Positions 1 through 5,857 of a stretch of DNA of 5,857 nt are shown piece by piece. The translations under genes were made by a program, and so were the position numbers. The DNA lies in assembly GCA_018061385.1 (NCBI GenBank), contig JAGOUF010000173.1:1-5857 (forward strand), written 5' to 3'. Source of the stretch: Chitinophagaceae bacterium (GTDB lineage: Bacteria; Bacteroidota; Bacteroidia; Chitinophagales; Chitinophagaceae). Under the pieces are notes generated by a model. That model did no database searches. It worked only from the letters and a program-made list of their open reading frames with translations, and was not told where the DNA came from. Each line of letters starts with the position of its first letter. Within the stretch, counting starts at the first letter, position 1.

Positions 1-78
1 AGAACGTTGGAATCATAATTTAATTTCTGCTTTTCAATAACGAAAATCAGATTAACACAATAAAATAGGTTTATCAAC
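1..78 (+). other. Leader / intergenic sequence upstream of rpoA
   Basis: This AT-rich stretch carries no gene I can support. In many bacteria rpsD (ribosomal protein S4) precedes rpoA, so I translated the first bases in all three forward frames. Each closes or runs on without resembling the usual S4 C-terminus, so no rpsD end is annotated. A TAGG at 66-69 lies nine bases before the rpoA ATG and could be a weak ribosome-binding element. Bacteroidota often lack a canonical site, so this is uncertain. Confidence 0.5.
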
Positions 79-1080
79 ATGGCCATTTTAAATTTCCAAA
101 AGCCGGACAAGATTGTTTTACAAAAAGCAACTGATTTTGAAGGACATTTCGAGTTTCGCCCATTAGAGCCAGGTTATGGTTTAACCATTGGCAACGCTTT
201 GCGTCGTGTGTTATTGAACAGCCTTGAAGGTTATGCAATAACTGGAATTAAAATTGAAGGTGTAGATCACGAGTTTGCAACCATCAAAGGAATTTCTGAA
301 GACGTCACTGAAATTATTTTGAATCTTAAACAAGTAAGATTTAAAAATAATTTAGATCATGATGTGAACAACGAAAAAATCAATTTATCAATAAAAGGTA
401 CAAACGAATTTACTGCAGGTAACATTGGCGAAGCTGCTCAAGGCTTTGAAGTAATGAACCCAGAATTGGTAATTTGTACAATGGATAACACTGCTAAATT
501 AGATATTGAATTAACAATATCTAGAGGTAGAGGTTATATACCTTCTGAAGATAACAAACCTAAAGATGCTCCATTTGGTTTCATTTCTATAGATTCTATT
601 CACACACCAATTATCAATGTGAAATATTCTATTGAAAACTATCGTGTGGAACAAAGAACTGACTTCGAAAAATTAATTTTAGAAGTTGCTACAGATGGTA
701 CAATTCATCCAGAAGAAGCTGTTAAACAAGCTTCTCGTATCTTAATTCAACACTTAATGATTATCACTGATGAGAACATCACTTTTGATAATAAAGAAGA
801 CAAGAAAGAAGATGTAGTTGATGAACAAATTTTACAATTGCGTAAAGTATTGAAAACACCTTTAGAAGATTTAGATCTTTCTGTTCGAGCGTTCAATTGC
901 TTAAAAGCTGCTAAAATCAATTCATTGAGTGAGCTTGTTCAATATGAGCAAGAAGATTTAATGAAGTTTAGAAACTTTGGTCAAAAATCTTTATCGGAAA
1001 TTGATCAAGTATTAAACGAAAGAGGTTTAAGCTTTGGAATGGATTTAGTAAAATTAGGGTTAGACAATTTAGATAATTAA
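79..1080 (+). CDS. rpoA: DNA-directed RNA polymerase subunit alpha
   Basis: This 333-residue protein is the alpha subunit of RNA polymerase, close to the 329 residues of the E. coli protein. Two copies dimerise in the cytoplasm and nucleate assembly of beta and beta-prime. The N-terminal assembly domain covers about residues 1-235, with the hallmark EPGYGLTIGNALRRVLL at 30-46 and NYRVEQRTDFEKLILE at 187-202. A charged linker (about 236-255, rich in Lys, Glu and Asp) leads to the C-terminal domain at about 260-325. By alignment from memory, R270, N273, C274, G301, K303, S304 and E307 match E. coli R265, N268, C269, G296, K298, S299 and E302, which include the residues contacting UP-element DNA and activators. 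The ATG at 79 gives the expected N-terminus (MAILNFQKPDK), typical of Bacteroidota. rplQ follows after 115 bases on the same strand. Nothing appears missing or broken. Confidence 0.99.
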   Translation: MAILNFQKPDKIVLQKATDFEGHFEFRPLEPGYGLTIGNALRRVLLNSLEGYAITGIKIEGVDHEFATIKGISEDVTEIILNLKQVRFKNNLDHDVNNEKINLSIKGTNEFTAGNIGEAAQGFEVMNPELVICTMDNTAKLDIELTISRGRGYIPSEDNKPKDAPFGFISIDSIHTPIINVKYSIENYRVEQRTDFEKLILEVATDGTIHPEEAVKQASRILIQHLMIITDENITFDNKEDKKEDVVDEQILQLRKVLKTPLEDLDLSVRAFNCLKAAKINSLSELVQYEQEDLMKFRNFGQKSLSEIDQVLNERGLSFGMDLVKLGLDNLDN

Positions 1081-1195
1081 TCAAAAGGTTTAAGGTTTAA
1101 AGGATTAAGGTTGTAAAACTTTATACTTTAAACCTTAAATTATTTATAACAGCTTATAATTCCTGACACGGTATAAGCTAAAAACAAAACAAGTC
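1081..1195 (+). repeat. rpoA-rplQ spacer with heptamer repeats and two inverted repeats
   Basis: This 115-base spacer is unusually structured. Two tandem AGGTTTA heptamers occupy 1086-1099, and an imperfect third copy ends in TTAAGGTT at 1105-1112. A perfect 14-base inverted repeat pairs 1089-1102 (TTTAAGGTTTAAAG) with 1126-1139, enclosing 23 bases. The right arm can instead pair over 8 bases with 1105-1112, so two hairpins compete for it. A separate perfect 8-base inverted repeat pairs 1151-1158 (AGCTTATA) with 1172-1179, enclosing 13 bases and ending 16 bases before the rplQ start. No T-run follows either hairpin, so they do not look like standard terminators. Whether this is a dispersed intergenic repeat, an RNA control element or chance AT-rich structure is unknown. 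Confidence 0.7.
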
Positions 1196-1720
1196 ATGCG
1201 TCACGGAAACAAAAACAACAATTTAGGTCGTAAAAAAGCACATAGAGTTGCCCTTTTAAGCAACTTAGCTATTGCTTTAATTACACACAAACGTATTGTA
1301 ACAACTTTGGCAAAAGCTAAAGCTTTGCGTACTTATGTAGAGCCAATTTTAACTAAAACTAAAAAGGCAGACACTAAAGAAGCAATTAGCCACCAACACA
1401 GAATTGTGTTTAGTCATTTACAAGATAAAGCTGCAACCAAAGAATTGTTTACAGTTGTAGGTCCAAAAATTGCTAGCCGCCCAGGTGGTTATACCAGAAT
1501 TATTAAATTGGGCATTCGTCCAGGTGATAATGCTGAAAAAGCAATGATTGAATTGGTAGACTTTAACGAAATCTACGGTAATGGTGTTGCTAGAGCTGCT
1601 GAACCAGCTAAGAAAACACGTAGAGCCGGTAAGAAAAAAGTAGAAGCAACTGCTACTGAAGCTGCTGCTCCTGCTACTGAAGAAACTGCAACTACAACAG
1701 AAGAACCAACAGCTGAATAA
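1196..1720 (+). CDS. rplQ: 50S ribosomal protein L17 (bL17) with C-terminal extension
   Basis: Ribosomal protein bL17 is a component of the large ribosomal subunit. The conserved core occupies about residues 1-127: the N-terminus [17 protein letters not shown] matches the family signature, followed by [19 protein letters not shown] (19-37), AKALR (41-45), and [20 protein letters not shown] (95-114). At 174 residues it exceeds the 127 of E. coli. The extra part (about 130-174) starts with a basic segment ([12 protein letters not shown], 137-148) and ends in a low-complexity Ala/Thr/Glu tail (149-174). Such tails are common in Bacteroidota L17 and are probably disordered. The ATG at 1196 yields the exact family N-terminus. 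The upstream bases are A-rich without a Shine-Dalgarno motif. It follows rpoA as in most bacteria and is probably cotranscribed with it. The terminator at 1745 ends the unit. Confidence 0.98.
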   Translation: MRHGNKNNNLGRKKAHRVALLSNLAIALITHKRIVTTLAKAKALRTYVEPILTKTKKADTKEAISHQHRIVFSHLQDKAATKELFTVVGPKIASRPGGYTRIIKLGIRPGDNAEKAMIELVDFNEIYGNGVARAAEPAKKTRRAGKKKVEATATEAAAPATEETATTTEEPTAE

Positions 1721-1744
1721 TAAATGTTGAAAAGTTTCACATAT

Positions 1745-1778
1745 AAAGGCAAGACTTATTGGTCTTGCCTTTTTTATT
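1745..1778 (+). terminator. Intrinsic terminator after rplQ
   Basis: A perfect 11-base stem pairs AAAGGCAAGAC (1745-1755) with GTCTTGCCTTT (1762-1772) around the loop TTATTG. A T-rich run follows directly. It lies 24 bases after the rplQ stop and separates the ribosomal/RNA polymerase unit from carA. Confidence 0.93.
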
Positions 1779-1818
1779 TTCTTTTATTTTGCACTCAAAT
1801 TTTACAACTATATAAATA

Positions 1819-2919
1819 ATGCCACACACCAAGCAACCAGCAATTTTATTATTAGAAGATGGACATATTTTTTACGGCCAAGCTTTTGGTAAAATTGGAA
1901 CTACTACAGGAGAGCTTTGTTTTAATACTGGTATGACGGGTTATCAGGAGGTTTTTACTGATCCAAGTTATACAGGTCAGGTTTTAATTATGAACAATGT
2001 GCATGTGGGGAACTATGGTGTAAAAGACCTTGACGTAGAGAGTAGTTCAGTAAAAATTCATGGATTAATTGCACGTAATTTAGAAGAGCAATTTAGCCGT
2101 TTTATGGCCAATGGGTCTTTACAAGATTATTTAGTTAGCAACAATTTAGTAGCAATTGATGGAGTTGATACAAGGGCTTTGGTTGCTCATGTAAGAACAA
2201 AAGGTGCAATGAATTGCATTATATCATCTGATGTATTTGATATAGAAAAATTAAAGGAAGAATTGGCCAATTGCCCAAGTATGGATGGGTTAGAATTGGC
2301 TAGTAAAGTAACTACAAATGAAGAGTATGAACTTGGAGATGCGTCATCCCATGTTAAAGTTTCTGTGCTGGATTTTGGTATTAAGAAAAATATTTTAAAT
2401 TGTTTGGTACAGCGTGGTGTACATGTAAGAGTGCACCCTGCAAAAACATCTTTAAGTCGTTTAAAAGAATTTAATCCAACTGGTTATTTTATTTCCAATG
2501 GCCCTGGTGATCCTTCAGCAATGCCTTATGCAGTAAGCACTGTAAAAGAAATTTTGAATGATGGAAAGCCAGTATTTGGTATTTGTTTAGGTCATCAATT
2601 ATTGGCTTTAGCCAACGATATTCCTACTTTTAAAATGCACCATGGACATAGAGGCTTAAATCATCCTGTAAAAAATATTATTACGGGTCAGTGTGAAATT
2701 ACCACACAAAATCATGGTTTTGGAGTTGATCCAGAAGCTGTAAAAAATCATCCAAATATTGAAGTAACACATTTGAATTTGAATGATGAAAGTATTGAAG
2801 GAATTAGATTAAAAGACAGGCAAGCGTTTAGTGTACAATATCATCCTGAAGCTACACCTGGTCCACACGATAGCAGATATTTATTTGATAATTTTGTGGA
2901 AATGATGACAAAGAATTAA
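1819..2919 (+). CDS. carA: Carbamoyl-phosphate synthase small (glutamine amidotransferase) subunit
   Basis: CarA hydrolyses glutamine and delivers ammonia to CarB, which makes carbamoyl phosphate for pyrimidine and arginine synthesis in the cytoplasm. The protein has 366 residues (E. coli 382). The N-terminal CPSase domain (about 7-140) contains FNTGMTGYQEVFTDPSYTGQ (35-54). The class I glutamine amidotransferase domain (about 180-364) contains SNGPGDP (226-232), the nucleophile elbow GICLGHQ (254-260, Cys256), QNHGF (297-301), and YHPEATPGP (341-349, with His342 and Glu344). The Cys/His/Glu triad matches E. coli C269/H353/E355 by my alignment, so the glutaminase should be active. The ATG at 1819 places the usual LLLEDG motif near the N-terminus; no clear Shine-Dalgarno site precedes it. 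It follows rplQ, an order I recall from other Bacteroidota, but the intervening terminator implies separate transcription. carB is not in the window. Confidence 0.98.
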   Translation: MPHTKQPAILLLEDGHIFYGQAFGKIGTTTGELCFNTGMTGYQEVFTDPSYTGQVLIMNNVHVGNYGVKDLDVESSSVKIHGLIARNLEEQFSRFMANGSLQDYLVSNNLVAIDGVDTRALVAHVRTKGAMNCIISSDVFDIEKLKEELANCPSMDGLELASKVTTNEEYELGDASSHVKVSVLDFGIKKNILNCLVQRGVHVRVHPAKTSLSRLKEFNPTGYFISNGPGDPSAMPYAVSTVKEILNDGKPVFGICLGHQLLALANDIPTFKMHHGHRGLNHPVKNIITGQCEITTQNHGFGVDPEAVKNHPNIEVTHLNLNDESIEGIRLKDRQAFSVQYHPEATPGPHDSRYLFDNFVEMMTKN

Positions 2920-2957
2920 AAACAAAACCCACATAATTGTGGGTTTTGTTTTTTTTA
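2918..2957 (+). terminator. Intrinsic terminator after carA, possibly bidirectional
   Basis: A perfect 13-base stem pairs 2921-2933 with 2938-2950 around the loop TAAT. It can extend by three A-T pairs to 2918 and 2953, overlapping the last two bases of the carA stop codon. Its core is ACCCACA/TGTGGGT and a run of T follows on the plus strand. On the minus strand the second arm also ends in several T, so it may stop transcripts arriving from the convergent aldehyde dehydrogenase gene, which ends at 3017. No other hairpin is evident between 2954 and 3016. Confidence 0.93.
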
Positions 2958-3016
2958 GTTTATCGCTAAATGTATAAAGTAAACATTATTAAATTGTAAA
3001 GTAGGGTTTAGTTTAA

Positions 3017-4540
3017 TTACAAATCAAATTTTATGCCTTGTGCTAACGGTAAACTGCTACCAAAATTTATGGTATTGGTTTGTCTACGCATATAAGCTTT
3101 CCAAGCATCACTACCACTTTCTCTTCCTCCACCAGTTTCTTTTTCACCACCAAAAGCACCACCAATTTCTGCACCACTTGTGCCAATGTTTACATTGGCA
3201 ATTCCACAATCGCTTCCTTTAGCAGACAAGAATAATTCAGCTTCTCTTAAATTCAACGTCATGATTGCTGAAGATAAACCTTGCGGAACACCATTTTGCA
3301 AAGCAATGGCTTCATCAATGGTCGAGTATTTCATAATGTATAAAATAGGAGCAAATGTTTCATGTTGTACAATGGCTAAATTGTTGGTCGCTTCGGCTAT
3401 ACAAGGTTTAACATAACAACCACTTTCGTAACCTTCACCAGATAACACAGTTCCGTCAACTATAAAATTTCCACCTTGTTGTTTGCACTGTTCAATTGAA
3501 TTTAAATAGTTGTTGACTGCATCTGTATCAATTAATGGACCAACATGAAAGTTGCTATCTAATGGATTGCCAATTTTTAATTGTTGATAAGCATTCACCA
3601 ACTTTTGTTTAAATGTGTCGTAAACACTTTCATGTATAATCAGTCTTCTTGTTGTTGTACAACGTTGACCAGCAGTACCAACTGCACCAAACACACAGCC
3701 AATAAGGCTCATGTCAATATCAGCATCTTTAGAAATAATAATGGCATTGTTGCCACCCAATTCTAAAATTGTTCTTCCCAAACGCTGTGCAACAACAGCA
3801 TTCAATGCTTTGCCCATACGTGTACTTCCAGTGGCACTTACTAAGGGAATTCTAGTGTCTTTACTCAACCATTCACCTACATTTCTATCGCCTTGTATTA
3901 AACAATTTACACCTTCGGGTACATTGTTTTTCTTAAATACTTCAGCAGTAATTTGTTGTACAGCTATTGCACAAAGAGGTGTTTTTTCGCTAGGTTTCCA
4001 AATGCAAACATTTCCGCAAACCCAAGCCAATGCTGCATTCCAGCTCCATACAGCAACAGGAAAATTAAATGCTGAAATGATTCCAACAATTCCTACAGGA
4101 TGCCATTGTTCGTACATTCTATGATTGGGCCTTTCGCTGTGCATGGTTAAGCCATATAGTTGACGAGATAAGCCAACAGCAAAATCACAGATGTCAATCA
4201 TTTCTTGTACTTCGCCATAACCTTCTTGCAAACTTTTGCCCATTTCGTAGCTTACCAATTTGCCTAAAGCATCTTTATGTTCTCTTAATGCATCGCCCAA
4301 CTGACGTACAATTTCTCCACGTTTAGGTGCTGGCCAATTACGCCATTCTTTAAATGCAGCTTCAGCAGTTAAAATGGTTTGTTCATACGAAGCATCATCT
4401 GCTTGTGTAACAGTTCCAATTAATTTTCCATCAACAGGAGAGTAGCTTTCAATAATAGTTCCAGTGCTTTTTATCCACTCATTTCCAGTAGAAACACCAA
4501 GATTGTTTGTTTGAATATTGAGTTCTTGCAAAAAGTTCAT
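3017..4540 (-). CDS. ALDH7/antiquitin-family aldehyde dehydrogenase, probable alpha-aminoadipic semialdehyde dehydrogenase
   Basis: This 507-residue protein is a complete NAD(P)-dependent aldehyde dehydrogenase. It is assigned to the ALDH7 (antiquitin) family because of SAFNFPVAVW (156-165), ELGGNNAIII (260-269) and the C-terminal block NIGTSGAEIGGAFGGEKETG (451-470), followed by GGRESGSDAW and, near the end, LPLAQGIKF. Catalytic residues are present: Cys294 in GTAGQRCTTTRR, general base Glu260, Asn159, Lys182 in WKPSEKTP, the cofactor loop GSTRMG (238-243), and Glu394 in HETFAPI. By my alignment Glu113 and Arg293 correspond to human ALDH7A1 Glu121 and Arg301, which I recall as substrate-recognising residues for alpha-aminoadipic semialdehyde. 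The likely reaction is oxidation of that aldehyde to L-2-aminoadipate in lysine catabolism; betaine aldehyde or general detoxification remain possible. The ATG at 4540 gives the family-typical start. No other lysine gene is visible, so the pathway role is inferred from sequence alone. Confidence 0.93.
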   Translation of the reverse strand: MNFLQELNIQTNNLGVSTGNEWIKSTGTIIESYSPVDGKLIGTVTQADDASYEQTILTAEAAFKEWRNWPAPKRGEIVRQLGDALREHKDALGKLVSYEMGKSLQEGYGEVQEMIDICDFAVGLSRQLYGLTMHSERPNHRMYEQWHPVGIVGIISAFNFPVAVWSWNAALAWVCGNVCIWKPSEKTPLCAIAVQQITAEVFKKNNVPEGVNCLIQGDRNVGEWLSKDTRIPLVSATGSTRMGKALNAVVAQRLGRTILELGGNNAIIISKDADIDMSLIGCVFGAVGTAGQRCTTTRRLIIHESVYDTFKQKLVNAYQQLKIGNPLDSNFHVGPLIDTDAVNNYLNSIEQCKQQGGNFIVDGTVLSGEGYESGCYVKPCIAEATNNLAIVQHETFAPILYIMKYSTIDEAIALQNGVPQGLSSAIMTLNLREAELFLSAKGSDCGIANVNIGTSGAEIGGAFGGEKETGGGRESGSDAWKAYMRRQTNTINFGSSLPLAQGIKFDL

Positions 4541-4644
4541 ATAGCAAATTTTTAGTGTTGCAAGATAAGCTTTAGAATTTTATTTTATGTAACTAGAGTT
4601 GCATTGCTAAGAAGTAGCTTGAAACTTTTTTGAAAAATTATTCC

Positions 4645-4674
4645 GAAACATATTTATTGCCACAAATGCACAAA
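4645..4674 (-). promoter_or_regulatory. Candidate Bacteroidota-type promoter for the aldehyde dehydrogenase gene
   Basis: On the minus strand TTTG (plus 4674-4671) is followed after 18 bases by TATGTTTC (plus 4652-4645). This resembles the Bacteroidota consensus TTTG or TTG, about 19-21 bases, TANNTTTG: seven of eight positions match in the -7 box, with the spacer slightly short. It would start a transcript near 4638 with a leader of roughly 100 bases before the ATG. The motif is short and the region AT-rich, so chance is a real possibility. Confidence 0.3.
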
Positions 4675-4685
4675 TTGACACAAAT
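4661..4685. repeat. Three direct copies of CACAAAT
   Basis: Exact CACAAAT heptamers begin at 4661, 4669 and 4679, separated by 1 and 3 bases, in the space between ychF and the aldehyde dehydrogenase gene. On the minus strand they read ATTTGTG. The middle copy overlaps the candidate -33 element. They may be a regulator-binding cluster, part of a dispersed intergenic repeat, or simply chance similarity. Confidence 0.6.
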
Positions 4686-4718
4686 AGTTTAGGTTGAAAA
4701 TTTGAAAATATTTTACAT

Positions 4719-4744
4719 AAAAAAAGTGAAACTTACGTTTCACT
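4719..4744 (-). terminator. Intrinsic terminator after ychF
   Basis: Read on the minus strand, AGTGAAAC (plus 4744-4737) pairs over 8 bases with GTTTCACT (plus 4732-4725) around the loop GTAA. A run of six further T follows (plus 4724-4719). It begins about 31 bases after the ychF stop codon and should separate ychF from the aldehyde dehydrogenase gene on the same strand. Confidence 0.85.
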
Positions 4745-4775
4745 CTCATTATTGTTCTATTCAACACTCACGTAA

Positions 4776-5857
4776 TTATACATTAAATCTAAAATGCATT
4801 ACATCACCATCTTGCACTAAATATTCTTTTCCTTCAATGCGTAAACGACCAATTTCTCTACAAGCAGCTTCGCTGCCATATTTTACAAAGTCTTCGTAAG
4901 AAATAACTTCGGCTTTAATAAAACCCTTTTCAAAATCAGTATGAATAACACTTGCAGCCTGTGGAGCTTTCCAGCCTTTGTGTATAGTCCAAGCCCTTAC
5001 TTCTTGTACACCAGCAGTAAAGTAAGTACTTAAGTCTAATAGTTTGTAAGTGGTTTGAATTAAACGGTTCAATGCAGGTTCTTTCATGCCATATTCTTCC
5101 ATAAACATTTGCTTATCTTCTTCGGCTTCCATATCAGCAATTTGTTCTTCAATATTGTTACACATAACAATAACTTCTGCATTTTCTTTAGCTACTTCTG
5201 CTTTTAATTGTTCACTAAATTTATTGCCAGTATGCATACTAGCTTCATCAACATTGGCAACATACAAAACATCTTTATCTGTTAATAAAAACAAATCAGC
5301 AATTGCATTTTTTTCTTCTTTATCTAAACCAAGGCTACGAATGTTTTTGCCATCTTCTAAATGTAGTAAGCAACGTTTTAAAATTTCAAATTCTACTTTT
5401 GCTTTCGGATCAGTTTTCGCCAATTTTTCACAACGAGAAGCTTTGCGTTCAACACTATCCAAATCTTTCAATTGTAATTCAGTTTCAATAATTCCTTTAT
5501 CACCAACAGGGTTTATTGCACCTTCATCTCTCAACACATTTTCATCTTCAAAACAACGAATTACATGAATAATGGCATCTACTTCACGAATATTTGCTAA
5601 AAATTTATTGCCCAATCCTTCGCCTTTACTAGCACCTTTTACTAGGCCAGCAATGTCAACAATTTCTAATTGTGTAGGTACAATTTTGTTCGGTTTTACC
5701 AATTCGCTCAGCTTTGTCAATCGCTCATCTGGCACATCCACCAAACCAGTATTTGGCTCAATGGTACAAAAACGATAGTTGCTTGCTTGTGCTTTGGCAC
5801 TAATGCTTACTGCATTAAATAAAGTACTTTTTCCAACATTGGGCAAGCCCACAATTC
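4776..5857 (-). CDS. ychF: Redox-regulated ATPase YchF (Obg-family), 5' end beyond the window
   Basis: YchF (OLA1 family) is a P-loop NTPase of the Obg group that prefers ATP and associates with ribosomes. About 359 residues are visible against the usual 363-366. The frame stays open to the window edge and reads (G)IVGLPNVGKST, so the true start is probably about six codons outside. The in-frame GTG at 5852 lies inside the P-loop strand and is not the start. Numbering from that Val as 1, the Walker A motif is GLPNVGKST (2-10), the G3 region DIAGLVKGASKGEGLGNKFL (66-85), and the G4 equivalent NVDE (200-203), in place of the GTPase NKxD and in keeping with ATP preference. A coiled-coil-like helical insert lies at about 120-175. 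The TGS-like C-terminal domain (about 275-358) includes YFTAGVQEVRAWT and HTDFEKGF and ends in the family-typical DGDVMHFRFNV. The identification is secure. Confidence 0.98.
   Translation of the reverse strand, partial: IVGLPNVGKSTLFNAVSISAKAQASNYRFCTIEPNTGLVDVPDERLTKLSELVKPNKIVPTQLEIVDIAGLVKGASKGEGLGNKFLANIREVDAIIHVIRCFEDENVLRDEGAINPVGDKGIIETELQLKDLDSVERKASRCEKLAKTDPKAKVEFEILKRCLLHLEDGKNIRSLGLDKEEKNAIADLFLLTDKDVLYVANVDEASMHTGNKFSEQLKAEVAKENAEVIVMCNNIEEQIADMEAEEDKQMFMEEYGMKEPALNRLIQTTYKLLDLSTYFTAGVQEVRAWTIHKGWKAPQAASVIHTDFEKGFIKAEVISYEDFVKYGSEAACREIGRLRIEGKEYLVQDGDVMHFRFNV

Noticed and set aside
1..18. The last codons of rpsD
   Set aside because: No frame in the first bases gives the expected S4 C-terminus. 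The gene probably ends before the window.
66..73. TAGGTTTA as a promoter -7 box for rpoA
   Set aside because: It matches seven of eight consensus positions but sits only five bases before the ATG and has no TTG/TTTG at the right distance upstream.
1785..1791. TATTTTG as a -7 box for carA
   Set aside because: It is one base short of TANNTTTG, and the nearest TTG triplets, in the terminator hairpin, are at the wrong spacing.
3711..4124. A 137-codon open frame on the plus strand antisense to the aldehyde dehydrogenase gene
   Set aside because: It is fully contained in a conserved gene covering the catalytic region, and the translation shows no domain.
4702..4899. A 65-codon open frame on the plus strand spanning the ychF terminator and 3' end
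   Set aside because: It runs through the terminator hairpin and into conserved ychF codons on the other strand, with no recognisable product.
5086..5568. A 160-codon open frame on the plus strand antisense to ychF
   Set aside because: It lies wholly within the well-conserved ychF gene, its translation is Ser/Leu/Phe-rich and resembles no family, and it has no plausible start region. It is a shadow of the real frame.
5850..5852. GTG as the start codon of ychF
   Set aside because: It encodes the Val just before the Walker A motif. The frame continues upstream as (G)IV, matching the family N-terminus, so the gene is simply cut by the window edge.

Overview
The window looks like an ordinary, AT-rich chromosomal segment from a member of the phylum Bacteroidota. 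The evidence is the sequence of the RNA polymerase alpha subunit, a ribosomal protein L17 with a long Ala/Thr/Glu tail, carA directly after rplQ, and start codons preceded by A/T-rich sequence rather than clear Shine-Dalgarno sites. A member of the Chitinophagales or a relative is my best guess, but the window alone cannot settle this.

The left half is read rightward. It begins with a 78-base leader, then rpoA (79-1080), a structured 115-base spacer, and rplQ (1196-1720). These two genes are normally the distal end of the large ribosomal protein operon. A strong intrinsic terminator at 1745-1778 closes that unit. carA (1819-2919), the glutaminase subunit of carbamoyl-phosphate synthetase, follows as its own unit and ends in another strong hairpin terminator at 2918-2957.

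The right half is read leftward, convergent with carA. It holds an ALDH7/antiquitin-type aldehyde dehydrogenase (3017-4540), probably alpha-aminoadipic semialdehyde dehydrogenase, with a candidate Bacteroidota-type promoter at 4645-4674. Beyond it lies ychF (4776 to the window edge), whose first few codons are outside the window and which has its own hairpin terminator at 4719-4744.

The genes cover transcription (RpoA), translation (L17, YchF), pyrimidine/arginine precursor supply (CarA) and probably lysine catabolism (ALDH7). They share no single pathway. I see no mobile element, CRISPR array, tRNA, rRNA or defence system, and every protein belongs to a well-known family. The parts most worth a second look are non-coding: the rpoA-rplQ spacer, with heptamer repeats and mutually exclusive hairpins, and a CACAAAT triple repeat upstream of the aldehyde dehydrogenase.
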